NCBI RefSeq assembly: GCF_003254155.1
Contig: NZ_QKZI01000011.1
Coordinates: 1-42,768 of the forward strand
DNA: 42,768 nucleotides
DNA from: Psychrobacillus insolitus
Lineage (GTDB): Bacteria > Bacillota > Bacilli > Bacillales_A > Planococcaceae
Reading direction: 5' to 3'
The translations under genes were made by a program, and so were the position numbers. This document shows, piece by piece, positions 16,063 to 25,805 of the stretch. Under the pieces are notes generated by a model. The model saw only the letters and a program-made list of their open reading frames with translations, did not search any database and had not been told where the DNA came from. How positions within the stretch are numbered: the stretch's first letter is position 1; every line of letters starts with the position of its first letter.

Positions 16063-18474
16063 ATGAAAAAACAAAAAATTGTACTTATTGGTAATGGTAT
16101 GGCAGGAATTCGAGCGGTAGAGGAAATATTGAAATTGGCACCTAATCGGTTTAAAATAACGGTTTTTGGAAGTGAACCTTATCCAAACTATAATCGGATT
16201 CAATTGTCGAAAGTTCTTCAGGGAGATACGGAAGTAGCGGACATTACACTTAATACTTGGGAATGGTATGAAGAAAACGGAATTTTGTTATACCCAGGAG
16301 AAACAGTAATTGAAATTGATACAGACAATCAAATAGTATCAACAGATAAAAAACGTCAAGTGAAATACGATAAATTGATTATGGCTACTGGTTCAGATCC
16401 ATTTATGTTACCACTACCAGGAATAGATAAAGAAGGAGTAACTGCTTTCCGTAATATCAAAGACTGTGAACTAATGATTAGTGCTTCTGAAAACTATAAG
16501 AAAGCAGTCGTTATTGGTGGTGGATTATTAGGTTTGGAAGCTGCAAGAGGACTACTTAATTTAGGGATGCAAGTAGATGTTGTCCATCTTTCTGATTGTT
16601 TAATGGAGCGTCAGTTGGATAAAACGGCTGGAAAAATGTTGCAAAAAGAATTAGAAAATCAAGGAATGAATTTTTTGTTAGAAAAACAGTCTGCTGAAAT
16701 AACGGGTCTAGATCGTGTTGAAGGTTTGAAATTTAAAGATGGTGAAGAGGTCAAAGCTGATTTAGTCGTTATGGCTGTTGGAATCAAACCGAATGTGACG
16801 TTGGCAAATGAAAGTGGTATCCAAGTCAACCGGGGAATTATTGTTAACGATTACTTAGAAACAACTGTACCAAATGTGTTCGCAGTCGGTGAATGTGCAG
16901 AACATAGAGAAATGGTGTATGGACTCGTTGCACCACTGTATCAACAAGGACTAGAAATGGCCAAACGAATTTGTGGTATAGATAGTGAAGGTTATCAGGG
17001 CTCTGTTTTATCTACCCAGTTGAAGGTATCCGGTGTGGATGTGTTTTCTGCAGGAGAAATCAATGAAGATGAAGATACTAAATCGGTAAGAGTATTTGAT
17101 GATTGGCTTGGAGTTTATAAGAAGGTACTTGTAAAAGAAGGGAAAATTACTGGTGCGGTTTTGTTCGGAGACACGCAAGATGGTACTCGTTTATTAAGCT
17201 TAATCAACAAAAAGGCAGCAATTGAAGAATACATGGATAATGCTCGCTCAGAAGAAACTGGTTTGGATCTCATTGCATCAATGCCGGATGAAGAAATCAT
17301 TTGTGGTTGTAATGGTGTAACGAAATGTTCCATCGTTGAAGCGATTAACACTCAAGGTTTGACGACGTTTGAACAAGTTAAAGGATGTACAAACGCATCA
17401 AGATCGTGTGGAGGTTGTAGGTCTCTTGTTACTGATTTATTGGCATATACAGTAGGTGATGCATTTGAACAAAACCAAAAAGAATCCATTTGCGGATGTA
17501 CAACTTTATCCAAAGATGAAGTAATCGAAGAAATTAAGGATAAGGGATTGTCGCATACAAGAGAAGTTATGCATGTTCTTGGTTGGAAGTCGGAAGAGGG
17601 CTGTTCAAAATGTCGACCTGCTTTGAACTACTACTTGGGAATGCTCAATCCGCTTGAGTATAAAGATGAAAAAGAATCGAGATATGTTAATGAAAGGTTG
17701 CGTGCCAATATTCAAAAGGATGGTACGTATGGAGTTGTCCCTCGTATGTATGGAGGTGTAACTAATTCAACGGACTTACGTAAGATTGCGGATGTAGCTG
17801 ATAAATATGATGTGAAACTGATTAAAGTAACTGGAGGACAACGTATTGATTTGCTAGGGGTTAAAAAAGAGGATTTGCCAAGTATTTGGGCTGAGCTGGA
17901 TATGCCATCTGGTGCTGCATATTCAAAAGGGTTACGAACAGTGAAAACCTGTGTTGGAGCCGATTTCTGTCGATTTGGAACCTCTGATTCTATTGGATTA
18001 GGAACTAAAATGGAGAAGAAATTTGAAGGAATGAATGCACCGCACAAAGTGAAAATGAGTGTGTCAGCTTGCCCAAGGAACTGTGCTGAAGGTGGTATTA
18101 AAGATGTCGGAGTGATTGGGCTCGACGGAGAGTATGAGATATATGTCGGTGGGAATGCCGGTACTCATATGCGCCAAGCGGATCTTCTTGCCAAAGTGAA
18201 AACGGAAGAAGAAGTAATAGAAATGACAGCAGCATTCCTTCAATACTACCGTGAAACGGCAAACTACTTAGATCGCACATCGGTATGGGTTGAAAGGTTG
18301 GGAATTGAACATATCCAGACCTATCTTTCAGATGAAAAGATGTTCAAAGAGTTGAATCAAAGAATGGATGAGTCCTTGTCGATTGTTCAAGATGGTTGGA
18401 AAGAAGTATTAGAAAGCGAAACAATGGTAAGAGATCTTTATCAAAATGTGAATATACCTGCAGGTTCAAACTAA
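16063..18474 (+). CDS. nirB: Assimilatory nitrite reductase large subunit (NirB/NasD)
   Basis: An 803-residue NAD(P)H-dependent enzyme reducing nitrite to ammonium. Domains in order: FAD-binding (IGNGMAGIRAVEE near residue 8); NAD(P)H-binding (VVIGGGLLGLEAA near 148); two BFD-type [2Fe-2S] domains with CGC-CGGC at about 413-450 and CGC-CSKC at about 476-515; then the siroheme/[4Fe-4S] domain with CVGADFCRFG near 628 and ACPRNC near 669. The length is normal for NirB. GGGGGG 11 nt upstream supports the ATG at 16063. It is first of a nitrite-siroheme cluster and needs the siroheme made by the genes at 20.7-22.9 kb. Confidence 0.96.
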   Translation: MKKQKIVLIGNGMAGIRAVEEILKLAPNRFKITVFGSEPYPNYNRIQLSKVLQGDTEVADITLNTWEWYEENGILLYPGETVIEIDTDNQIVSTDKKRQVKYDKLIMATGSDPFMLPLPGIDKEGVTAFRNIKDCELMISASENYKKAVVIGGGLLGLEAARGLLNLGMQVDVVHLSDCLMERQLDKTAGKMLQKELENQGMNFLLEKQSAEITGLDRVEGLKFKDGEEVKADLVVMAVGIKPNVTLANESGIQVNRGIIVNDYLETTVPNVFAVGECAEHREMVYGLVAPLYQQGLEMAKRICGIDSEGYQGSVLSTQLKVSGVDVFSAGEINEDEDTKSVRVFDDWLGVYKKVLVKEGKITGAVLFGDTQDGTRLLSLINKKAAIEEYMDNARSEETGLDLIASMPDEEIICGCNGVTKCSIVEAINTQGLTTFEQVKGCTNASRSCGGCRSLVTDLLAYTVGDAFEQNQKESICGCTTLSKDEVIEEIKDKGLSHTREVMHVLGWKSEEGCSKCRPALNYYLGMLNPLEYKDEKESRYVNERLRANIQKDGTYGVVPRMYGGVTNSTDLRKIADVADKYDVKLIKVTGGQRIDLLGVKKEDLPSIWAELDMPSGAAYSKGLRTVKTCVGADFCRFGTSDSIGLGTKMEKKFEGMNAPHKVKMSVSACPRNCAEGGIKDVGVIGLDGEYEIYVGGNAGTHMRQADLLAKVKTEEEVIEMTAAFLQYYRETANYLDRTSVWVERLGIEHIQTYLSDEKMFKELNQRMDESLSIVQDGWKEVLESETMVRDLYQNVNIPAGSN

Positions 18475-18495
18475 TCTTATACAGGAGGATGAAAA

Positions 18496-18825
18496 ATGGA
18501 ACAACTATTAAATAGAATTTGTGTAGCGAAGTTTGATGAACTTCCGGAAAATTTAGGGAGAAGAGTCCATGTAGGGGAAGGTAACTTAGAAATAGCCATT
18601 TTTAAACTTGCAAACGGGAATATAAAAGCAATCGAAAATCGCTGTCCGCATAAAGGTGGCGTACTTTCTGAAGGAATAGTAAGTGGGGAACTTGTATTTT
18701 GCCCAATGCACGACTGGAAAATTAGCACCTGTGACGGGAAAGCTCAAGGACCTGACATTGGTTGTGTAAAAACTTATAAAGTGGAAGTAGAAGACAATGA
18801 TGTATATCTCTTAATAGAAAAATAA
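18496..18825 (+). CDS. nirD: Nitrite reductase small subunit (NirD/NasE, Rieske-type)
   Basis: A 109-residue Rieske-fold protein. CPH at residues 49-51 and CPMHDW at 69-74 are the C-x-H and C-x2-H motifs for a [2Fe-2S] cluster, which many NirD proteins lack, so this version probably binds one. It pairs with NirB in the cytoplasm. It follows nirB by 21 nt with AGGAGG in front. Confidence 0.94.
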   Translation: MEQLLNRICVAKFDELPENLGRRVHVGEGNLEIAIFKLANGNIKAIENRCPHKGGVLSEGIVSGELVFCPMHDWKISTCDGKAQGPDIGCVKTYKVEVEDNDVYLLIEK

Positions 18826-18846
18826 TTACTAAGAAGGAGGAATCAG

Positions 18847-19728
18847 ATGTCTTATATAAAGCCGGATCAAGTAATAGAAAGTATGGTTCAATCAGGTGCT
18901 ATAAAAGCTAAGTTATCTATTCAAGACTTATTAATAAGAGGGGGAATAGCTGGAGCGTTGCTTGGAGCTGGAACCACTCTAGCATTTACTGCAGAAACGC
19001 AAACGCAATTGGGGATTATAGGCGCGCTTCTTTTCCCTGCTTGTTTTGTCCTAGTCATTCTTCTTGGTTTAGAACTTGTTACTGGAAGTTTCGCTTTAGT
19101 GCCATTGGCCGTTTCGGAAAAGAAAGCAACTGTGAAGGAAATGCTGACTAACTTTTTCTGGGTTATTGTTGGTCATCTAATAGGTGCTTCTCTTTATGCA
19201 TTATTATATGTGATTTCAGCTACCCATTTAGAGAATATACCCGTAGCTGATCATGCTGTTGCACAAAAGATTGTCAACGTGGCTGAGGCAAAAACATTAG
19301 CATATTCGGCATTAGGGTCTAGTGGAGTACTTGTTGTCTTTGTAAAAGCAATCCTTTGTAACTGGCTTGTATGTCTAGGAGTTGTTATAGGGATGACATC
19401 ACTATCAACTATAGGGAAAATAGCAGCAATGTGGCTTCCAATTTTAATGTTTTTTGCACAAGGATTTGAACACGCAGTAGTTAATATGTTCGTTATACCT
19501 GCGGGAATGATGCTCGGTGCGAATGTTACGATGGGTGATTGGTGGTTATGGAATCAGATTCCAGTGCTAATTGGAAATCTTGTAGGTGGTTTGCTATTTA
19601 CTGGTCTTGCACTATATGTAACACACCGAGGAATAGAGAAGAAAAGTTTAATAACGAACGAATACAAACTTGAACAGAAGGACAATGAAGAGATCGGACT
19701 GCAAATGGGAAAAGTATATACAAAATGA
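18847..19728 (+). CDS. Formate/nitrite (FNT) family channel, nitrite uptake
   Basis: A 293-residue FNT protein with six membrane helices. GALLGAGTTLAF in helix 1, GLELVTGSFALVPLAV in the second-loop region and CNWLVCLGVVIGM in the fourth helix are FNT hallmarks. It lies 21 nt after nirD with GAAGGAGG, so it most likely imports nitrite (NirC-like) rather than formate. The intervening 130 nt before the next gene hold no hairpin I can support. Confidence 0.92.
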   Translation: MSYIKPDQVIESMVQSGAIKAKLSIQDLLIRGGIAGALLGAGTTLAFTAETQTQLGIIGALLFPACFVLVILLGLELVTGSFALVPLAVSEKKATVKEMLTNFFWVIVGHLIGASLYALLYVISATHLENIPVADHAVAQKIVNVAEAKTLAYSALGSSGVLVVFVKAILCNWLVCLGVVIGMTSLSTIGKIAAMWLPILMFFAQGFEHAVVNMFVIPAGMMLGANVTMGDWWLWNQIPVLIGNLVGGLLFTGLALYVTHRGIEKKSLITNEYKLEQKDNEEIGLQMGKVYTK

Positions 19729-19860
19729 TGTTCCTAGACTAAAACCTCGAACTGTGACTTTGGTAGCGAGCGATATAATGTTTACAACTTGAACCAACTT
19801 TTAACCAGAATATCTTACAAGATGTGAAATTACTAACAAATATGGAATGAGGAATTAGTA

Positions 19861-20688
19861 ATGTTAAAAGGGTTAGTGGGTAAGAGTGTTGTCATTGGTG
19901 GTTCACGTAAAATTGTAGAAATAAGTACATTAATTGAAAAGCAGGGGGGAACTCCACTTAGTCGCCCACTTCAAGGAACTGTATTTTTAGCGGAAAATGA
20001 AGTAGAGCCCTCGTTGTTAAGTTTAGTTCATGAAGGAACAGACTGGCTCATTTTCACAACTGGAATTGGTATTCAAACACTTTTGGACTTATCTGGGAAA
20101 CTTGGTGTAGAAGAGCCATTCTTACGTAGAATCCAGCAAGCTCAGGTGGCTTCTAGAGGGTATAAAACATCAAATGTACTAAAGCGTTTAGGGATTAAAC
20201 CAAAAGCGGTTGATGAGGACGGAACCACTCAAGGATTAATTCGTTCTCTAGAAAACTTAGATTTCTCAGAAAAACGTGTAATGGTTCAGCTTCATGGTGA
20301 ATCAGTACCCGAACTAATTAAGTTTCTTGAAAACAAAGGAGCTTCTGTAGATACGATTTTTCCTTATCGGCATATTGCTCCTAATTCAGAGCCAGTTGCA
20401 ACCTTATGTATGGAACTATTAAACAAACAAGTGGATGCTGTATGTTTTACAACGAAGATTCAAGTTCGATCACTTTTTGACTTCGCAAGAAAAAATGGCT
20501 GCTTGACTGATATTTTACATTCTTTTAAAGAAGGAACAATAGCTGTTGCCATCGGTAAAGTTACTGCGGAGACTTTAAGAGAAGAAGGAGTAGAGCGATA
20601 CATTATGCCTAGAAATGAGCGAATGGGAGCTATGATTGTAGAGCTATCAAATTACTATAAAAAAAATGAAGATGAGAAAGGGTGGTAA
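19861..20688 (+). CDS. Uroporphyrinogen-III synthase family protein (HemD-like)
   Basis: A 275-residue two-domain protein of the HemD family, which closes the linear tetrapyrrole to uroporphyrinogen III. VVIGGSRKIVEISTLIEKQG at the N-terminus, WLIFTTGIGIQTLLDL near residue 62 and AIGKVTAETLREEG near 243 fit. It precedes SUMT, so it feeds siroheme synthesis, as the HemD-like proteins of nas/cob clusters do; a separate housekeeping hemD probably exists elsewhere. GAGGA 8 nt before ATG. Confidence 0.88.
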   Translation: MLKGLVGKSVVIGGSRKIVEISTLIEKQGGTPLSRPLQGTVFLAENEVEPSLLSLVHEGTDWLIFTTGIGIQTLLDLSGKLGVEEPFLRRIQQAQVASRGYKTSNVLKRLGIKPKAVDEDGTTQGLIRSLENLDFSEKRVMVQLHGESVPELIKFLENKGASVDTIFPYRHIAPNSEPVATLCMELLNKQVDAVCFTTKIQVRSLFDFARKNGCLTDILHSFKEGTIAVAIGKVTAETLREEGVERYIMPRNERMGAMIVELSNYYKKNEDEKGW

Positions 20689-20692
20689 TAGA

Positions 20693-21472
20693 ATGGCTAC
20701 TGGAACTGTTTATTTAGTTGGTGCGGGCCCTGGAGATTCAGATTTAATTACAGTAAAAGGTTTGCGTCGATTGCAGTCTGCAGACGTGATTTTATACGAT
20801 CGATTGGTCAATGCGGAATTGCTTGAACATGCGAAGGAAGGCGCTCAGCTTATCTATTGCGGCAAACTTCCACAGTATCACACAATGAAGCAGGAAACAA
20901 TTAACCATTTTCTTGTGAAATATGCTAAAAAAGGGCTTGAGGTGGTCCGCTTAAAAGGAGGAGATCCTTTTGTATTTGGCCGCGGTGGAGAAGAAGCAGA
21001 GGAATGTGCGAAACATGGTGTAGCCTTTGAAGTGATACCTGGCATTACAGCAGGTATCGCAGCGGCAGCTTATGCAGGTATTCCGGTTACCCATCGAACA
21101 TTGAGTAAAAGTTTTGCCTTCGTAACTGGCCATCAAGCTGGTGATAAGGAAGCTGAGCATCAATGGGATCATTTAGTGAAAGCGGTAGATACAATTTGTG
21201 TGTATATGGGAGTTTCCCAGTTACCGAATATCATTAATCGTTTGATTGAAAATGGTAAATCACCGAAAACTCCTATTGCACTTGTGCATTGGGGAACATT
21301 AAGTGAGCAGTGTACTGTAATCGGAACTCTTGAAACGATTGAGGCGCGTGTAAAAGAATCGAACATTTCCAATCCAAGTATGATCGTCATTGGTGAGGTG
21401 GTCCGTCTTCATGATAAACTTAACTGGTTTAATCAAGAAATTGCGCCTCATCTACCAGTTATACACGGATAA
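20693..21472 (+). CDS. cobA: Uroporphyrinogen-III C-methyltransferase (SUMT)
   Basis: A 259-residue methyltransferase converting uroporphyrinogen III to precorrin-2 with two S-adenosylmethionine molecules. VYLVGAGPGDSDLITVKGLR at residue 5, VVRLKGGDPFVFGRGGEEAE near 82 and VIPGITAGIAAAAYAGIPVT near 110 are the classic SUMT motifs. The ATG at 20693 follows AAAGGGTGG; a longer frame from 20666 overlaps hemD and lacks a site. It is monofunctional (no fused SirC domain), consistent with separate sirB and sirC genes after it. Confidence 0.95.
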   Translation: MATGTVYLVGAGPGDSDLITVKGLRRLQSADVILYDRLVNAELLEHAKEGAQLIYCGKLPQYHTMKQETINHFLVKYAKKGLEVVRLKGGDPFVFGRGGEEAEECAKHGVAFEVIPGITAGIAAAAYAGIPVTHRTLSKSFAFVTGHQAGDKEAEHQWDHLVKAVDTICVYMGVSQLPNIINRLIENGKSPKTPIALVHWGTLSEQCTVIGTLETIEARVKESNISNPSMIVIGEVVRLHDKLNWFNQEIAPHLPVIHG

Positions 21473-21494
21473 TTGGTGAAAGGAGAAGTCGATA

Positions 21495-22247
21495 ATGAAA
21501 GCGATACTCTACGTAGGTCATGGCACTCGCTCGAAAAAAGGGGCAGCAGAAGCAAAGCAATTTTTACAAAGTGTGATTGAACAGACCCATGGCTCCATTC
21601 AGGAGATAAGTTTCCTAGAATTGACTCATCCATTTATTGAAGAAGGATTTGAGCTTTGTATAAAAAAAGGGGCAACAGAAATAACAGTCGTCCCACTGTT
21701 CCTTTTAGCAGCTGGTCACATTAAAAATGATATACCAGAAGCACTTACACCCCTAATAGAAAAGTATCCGAACGTCCAAGTAAAAGTTGCAGATCCATTT
21801 GGTGTACAACATCAGATTTTGGATGCGATTGCTGAGCTAGTAAAAGAAAAAGCAGGTGAATTGAACGGGCAAGAAGCCATTTTGATTGTAGGAAGAGGTA
21901 GTAGTGATCCGGTCATTCATGAAGCATTTGCGATGATTGGAAAAGGTTTGGAACAACGCCTTGGAATTAAGCATAGCCGTTTATGTTACCTGGCTGCGAC
22001 CACTCCAACATTTCAAGAGGGCATTGAAAGTATCACCCAGGAAACAAAAGACCGTGTAATCGTCATTCCTTACCTGTTATTTGGAGGGCTCCTTCTGAAT
22101 GAAATAAACGCGGAAGTGAAATCGAGACAAAAAAATGGCTATCAAATTTTGCACACAGATTGCCTGAGCCGACATCAAGTCATTCGTAATATCGTCATTG
22201 CTCGCGCAACAGGAAAGGAGGATGAGTATGCAACCACTCGTTATTAA
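21495..22247 (+). CDS. sirB: Sirohydrochlorin ferrochelatase (SirB/CbiX)
   Basis: A 250-residue CbiX-type chelatase that inserts Fe(2+) into sirohydrochlorin to make siroheme. ILYVGHGTRSKKGAAEA holds the metal-binding His of the first half; FLLAAGHIKNDIP supplies the second, and ILIVGRGSSDP begins the C-terminal half. AAAGGAGAAG precedes the ATG. It overlaps sirC by 20 nt, showing translational coupling. Confidence 0.93.
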   Translation: MKAILYVGHGTRSKKGAAEAKQFLQSVIEQTHGSIQEISFLELTHPFIEEGFELCIKKGATEITVVPLFLLAAGHIKNDIPEALTPLIEKYPNVQVKVADPFGVQHQILDAIAELVKEKAGELNGQEAILIVGRGSSDPVIHEAFAMIGKGLEQRLGIKHSRLCYLAATTPTFQEGIESITQETKDRVIVIPYLLFGGLLLNEINAEVKSRQKNGYQILHTDCLSRHQVIRNIVIARATGKEDEYATTRY

Positions 22248-22866
22248 TTTAACTGATAAGAAAGTCGTAATTGCTGGAGGTGGGAGAATCGCAGCCCGAA
22301 AAGCAAGGGTGTTGGGAGCCGAACAGGCTAATATAACCTTTATTGCCCCCGTATTCTCGGAAGAAGTTCTTGAACTTTGTATCGATAAAGAATATAAAAT
22401 TGTTCAGCGAAAAGTGATGGTTGCTGATTTTAAGGAAGCTTTTCTTGTCATCTTAGCTACCAATGACCGAGAAGCGAATAGAATACTAGCAAACTCTCTC
22501 CCTCCTTCCCAGTTGGTCTGTGTTGTAGATGAGTCAGGGGAAGGAAATGTAACCTTTCCCGCGACAGTTCGACGTGGACACCTACAAGTTGCGGTTACTT
22601 CAAACGGAGCAAGTCCGAAGCTCACTCGTAAACTGAAAAAGGAATTGGAACGACAATTTGATGAATCTTGGGTACCCTATACGGCATTTTTAAACAAATG
22701 CCGTGAAAAAATTAAACAGCTTCCGATAACATTTGAAGAGAAAAATGAACGATTATGGGAACTCCTGGACACACGCTATCTACACGATAACAATGCTCAA
22801 AAGCTTAAATGGGACGAATTGGATTCGTACAAAAACAAGTCTCTCTTAACAAAGCAAAGCACGTAG
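22228..22866 (+). CDS. sirC: Precorrin-2 dehydrogenase (SirC/YlnF type)
   Basis: A 212-residue NAD-dependent dehydrogenase making sirohydrochlorin from precorrin-2. QPLVINLTDKKVVIAGGGRI is the N-terminal Rossmann motif, and TSNGASPKLTRKLKKELE near residue 125 is the family signature. The ATG at 22228 lies 6-7 nt after AAAGGAGG. It is the last gene of the nitrite-siroheme cluster; an IS3 remnant begins about 20 nt after the stop, and no terminator of its own is visible. Confidence 0.92.
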   Translation: MQPLVINLTDKKVVIAGGGRIAARKARVLGAEQANITFIAPVFSEEVLELCIDKEYKIVQRKVMVADFKEAFLVILATNDREANRILANSLPPSQLVCVVDESGEGNVTFPATVRRGHLQVAVTSNGASPKLTRKLKKELERQFDESWVPYTAFLNKCREKIKQLPITFEEKNERLWELLDTRYLHDNNAQKLKWDELDSYKNKSLLTKQST

Positions 22867-22884
22867 GCTGCTGTCCACCAGAAA

Positions 22885-23624
22885 TGGGACGGGGTCAACA
22901 CACCTATTATTTAAACAGTCAGTTGCCGGTATTCGACCGGTGACCAATAGTTTAATTTTGTTGAATCCAGATATTGTTATAATAATAAATGTAGTCATTC
23001 ACGGTATTTTCTACGATTGCCGTTATAGTCCGTGTAAGATTGTGATGAAAGAACCTTTCCGACTTTAATGATGAGTGGAAGGATTCAATCGGGGTATTAT
23101 CAGCCGGCGTTCCCTTTCGGGACATACTCATGGTAACTTTTTCTTTTATTGCAGCTTGATACGCATAAGACGTATATACAGACCCCTGGTCACTATGAAT
23201 GGTACAAGCATTCAGTGAAGGTGGAAGCTGATTTAAGGTATCTAAGACTAGATTGACATCTTGTCTGTGCTGTTTTAAATAGTGATTCTCCTCCTTAAGC
23301 TTCTCCAATTCATCGACGTGTTCTGGCCCTTTACCAAAGGTATATTGTTTTCCAACGGGTTGTTGAAAACGATATATTTCACCATTGCGATACCATTTCC
23401 TTCAAACTCGTAATTGTGAATTATTTTTTATGCCGAGACGCTCCATTACTTCAGCTACAGGAACACCTGCCATTCTCAATCGTATTGCTTCTTCTTTCAC
23501 TTTAACCGGATAACTGACTCTTGTAACCATAGAAAAAACACCCCCAAGTTGGATTTAGGTAGTATATACCCAAATTTCAACGTAAAGGTGTTTTAATTTG
23601 TCTCAGCCTATGGGGTCAGTCCCA
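22885..23624 (-). mobile_element. Internally deleted IS3-family (IS150-like) element
   Basis: The minus strand encodes the OrfA start (MVTRVSYPVKVKEEAIRLRM from 23530, one TGA in place of a Trp codon). OrfA then continues to ENHYLKQHRQ, where it joins directly to the C-terminal part of the OrfB integrase (IHSDQGSVYTSYAYQAAI, RKGTPADNTPIESFHSSLK with the last catalytic Glu, stop at 22952). The first half of the DDE domain is deleted, so the element of about 740 bp, half the usual size, cannot transpose itself. Both ends begin TGGGAC when read inward. No target duplication is evident. Confidence 0.85.
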
Positions 23625-23640
23625 ATTCACTTTATTTACT

Positions 23641-23928
23641 GCTTATTGCCGATAATAAATACTTCTTTTTCAAGCTGAATCACTTTGTGTGTTAGAAACT
23701 TCATTTCTGATTTTCCAGTATCATCTGAAGCTATTAGTTGTATTGTGGTTTCTTCAAATTGCCCGCCGATTCCATCAAGTTTTCATCAATTTTTCCAAGA
23801 CGTAATTCTACTTGATTAAGTCTTTCATCAATTACATCAAGTCTTTCATTAACTTCAGAAAATCCTTGTTTCATACGTTCATTCATTTGTGTTAGCATGG
23901 CCATAACTTGGTTTTCCATCTGTATCAC
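23641..23928 (-). pseudogene. Small coiled-coil protein, single frameshift
   Basis: The first part (MIQMENQVMAMLTQMNERMK, then VNERLDVIDERLNQVELRLG) is a coiled coil of about 48 residues. After KIDENL the frame ends quickly at 23734. A neighbouring frame continues as GIGGQFEETTIQLIASDDTG, then MKFLTHKVIQLEKEVFIIGN, ending KQ-stop at 23641. One base is missing near 23775. The undamaged product would be about 95 residues, a common small Bacillales protein of unknown function. Confidence 0.65.
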
Positions 23929-24317
23929 TCCTGTTTTTTAAGTATACAGGATGTCGAATTTATTAGCACCTCACAATTTTAACCACCCAATTAATAAATG
24001 CTGTGTTTAGTGAAAAATAGTGAATTGAAACATAGACACGGGTATGATACGATCTCAACCACGGGTCTATTTGGCATGGAAATAATTCAAGGGGCCACAG
24101 CGATATTCGCAGTCAATCTCAAGCGAACACTCACGCACGAGGTCGTTATGGGCTTCTTTTAATTCGACTTAATATTACAATTCGTCGTTCTAGAATATAG
24201 GCATAGACAATGTGAGATTATTCAAACGAATGACTAGTATATCCATTAAGTGCATTGAACCTTGTGCACGGTGCTATAATACATAGAAGAAACTTATAGA
24301 AGAAAAAAGGTGAAGTC
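23929..24317. other. Gap before the restriction-modification genes: promoter and short repeat
   Basis: No gene is seen. It holds the second copy of the CGTTCTAGAATATAGG repeat (24185-24230) and an extended -10 promoter TGCTATAAT (24272-24280) 38 nt before the methylase start. The copy of GTGCAC near the -10 and GTGCAT 15 nt before it may be an operator, but no control (C) protein gene is seen. Confidence 0.5.
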
Positions 24318-25805
24318 ATGCAAACTACAATCGAAATTCTTGATAAAGAGCGAATAGAAATGAGTAACTTACTTGTTAATAAATCGGAGTATAGCCAATA
24401 CCTAACCCCTGTTTCGGTAGCAAGATTTATGGCTAGCTTATTTGATAAGAAACAAAACGAAACCCTAAAAATACTAGATGCTGGTGCAGGTATTGGAACA
24501 TTGACTGCAACTTTGATAGAAAGACTTGCTCAGGAAGAGGTATCTAGCGTCAATTGTACAGCAGTAGAGGTTGACGATATCTTAGGCAGTCGGATTCCAG
24601 ATACTTTAGCATCATTTGAATCTCAATTAGAAATTAATCTAAATAGAGTTTCTGAAGATTTCATTCTATGGGCAGTTGAAGTGTTAGAACAGCAATTAAC
24701 CCTATTCAATCAAGCTGAAAAGGGATTTACTCATGCCATTTTAAATCCTCCTTATAAGAAAATAAGAAGTAATTCTATTCATAGAAAGTTACTTAGAAGC
24801 CAGGGAATTGAAACGGTTAATCTTTATTCCGCCTTTTTAGCATTAGCAATAAAACTGTTAGCTCCTGGAGGACAAGTAGTAGCCATTATTCCACGTAGTT
24901 TTTGTAACGGTCCATACTACAAGCCATTTAGGGAATTAATTTTAGAAGAAACAGCTATAACGCATTTACACTTATTTGAATCTCGAAATAAGGCATTTAA
25001 AGATGATGAGGTTCTTCAAGAGAATGTGATTATCATGCTAGAGCGTGGTGCAACTCGAGAGAAGGTGAAAGTTTCTACCTCAACAGATGATAGTTTTGTT
25101 GATTATCATGAAGATCTCTATTCTTTCGAAAAAATTGTTCAAGAAAATGATACAGAAAAATTCTTTCATATCCCGACTTCTCATGAAGCAGGTATTTTAG
25201 ATTTATTTCCTTCAGTCGCATTCAGCTTAAAAGATTTAGGCATCAGTGTATCTACGGGTCCTGTCGTAGGGTTTAGAACAAAAGAAAACTTGCGTATGCT
25301 GCCAGAAGACGGAAGTGTGCCTTTACTCTATCCGACACACATTGAACCCACTGGTGTGAGATGGATAAAAGCAGATTCCAAAAAGCCCAATGCCATTATG
25401 AGAAACGATCAAACCGAGAAAATGTTTTATCCCTCAGGTTTTTATACGATTGTCAGAAGGTTTTCTGCTAAGGAAGAACGCAAAAGGGTGATTTCTGGCG
25501 TTGTTATACCTGATATGTTTAATTCACCTGTACTTGGCTTTGATAATGGTCTAAACGTCTTGCATCAACAAAAGAATGGTTTAAAGGAAGAAGTGGCCTT
25601 CGGTTTAAATGTTTATTTAAGCTCAACTTTAGTCGATAAATATTTCCGACTTTTTAATGGACATACCCAAGTAAATGCAACGGATCTAAGAACGATGTTG
25701 TTTCCTTCACTTGAAGTTCTAACAGCACTTGGCACTTGGTACTTGTCTTTAAACCATATGGCAACACAAGAACAAATTGATGAAAAGGTAGAGGGGATAC
25801 TGTAG
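24318..25805 (+). CDS. Type II adenine-specific DNA methyltransferase (M.BsuBI/M.PstI-like)
   Basis: A 495-residue N6-adenine methyltransferase. The SAM-binding motif LDAGAGIGTLTATL is near residue 52 and the catalytic NPPY at about 143-146 (ILNPPYKKIRSNS). The motif order (SAM site before NPPY) is gamma class, and the length is that of the CTGCAG methylases M.BsuBI/M.PstI. It protects host DNA from the endonuclease encoded next. AAAAGGTGAAG precedes the ATG. The stop TAG overlaps the GTG of the endonuclease. Specificity is inferred from the partner. Confidence 0.88.
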   Translation: MQTTIEILDKERIEMSNLLVNKSEYSQYLTPVSVARFMASLFDKKQNETLKILDAGAGIGTLTATLIERLAQEEVSSVNCTAVEVDDILGSRIPDTLASFESQLEINLNRVSEDFILWAVEVLEQQLTLFNQAEKGFTHAILNPPYKKIRSNSIHRKLLRSQGIETVNLYSAFLALAIKLLAPGGQVVAIIPRSFCNGPYYKPFRELILEETAITHLHLFESRNKAFKDDEVLQENVIIMLERGATREKVKVSTSTDDSFVDYHEDLYSFEKIVQENDTEKFFHIPTSHEAGILDLFPSVAFSLKDLGISVSTGPVVGFRTKENLRMLPEDGSVPLLYPTHIEPTGVRWIKADSKKPNAIMRNDQTEKMFYPSGFYTIVRRFSAKEERKRVISGVVIPDMFNSPVLGFDNGLNVLHQQKNGLKEEVAFGLNVYLSSTLVDKYFRLFNGHTQVNATDLRTMLFPSLEVLTALGTWYLSLNHMATQEQIDEKVEGIL

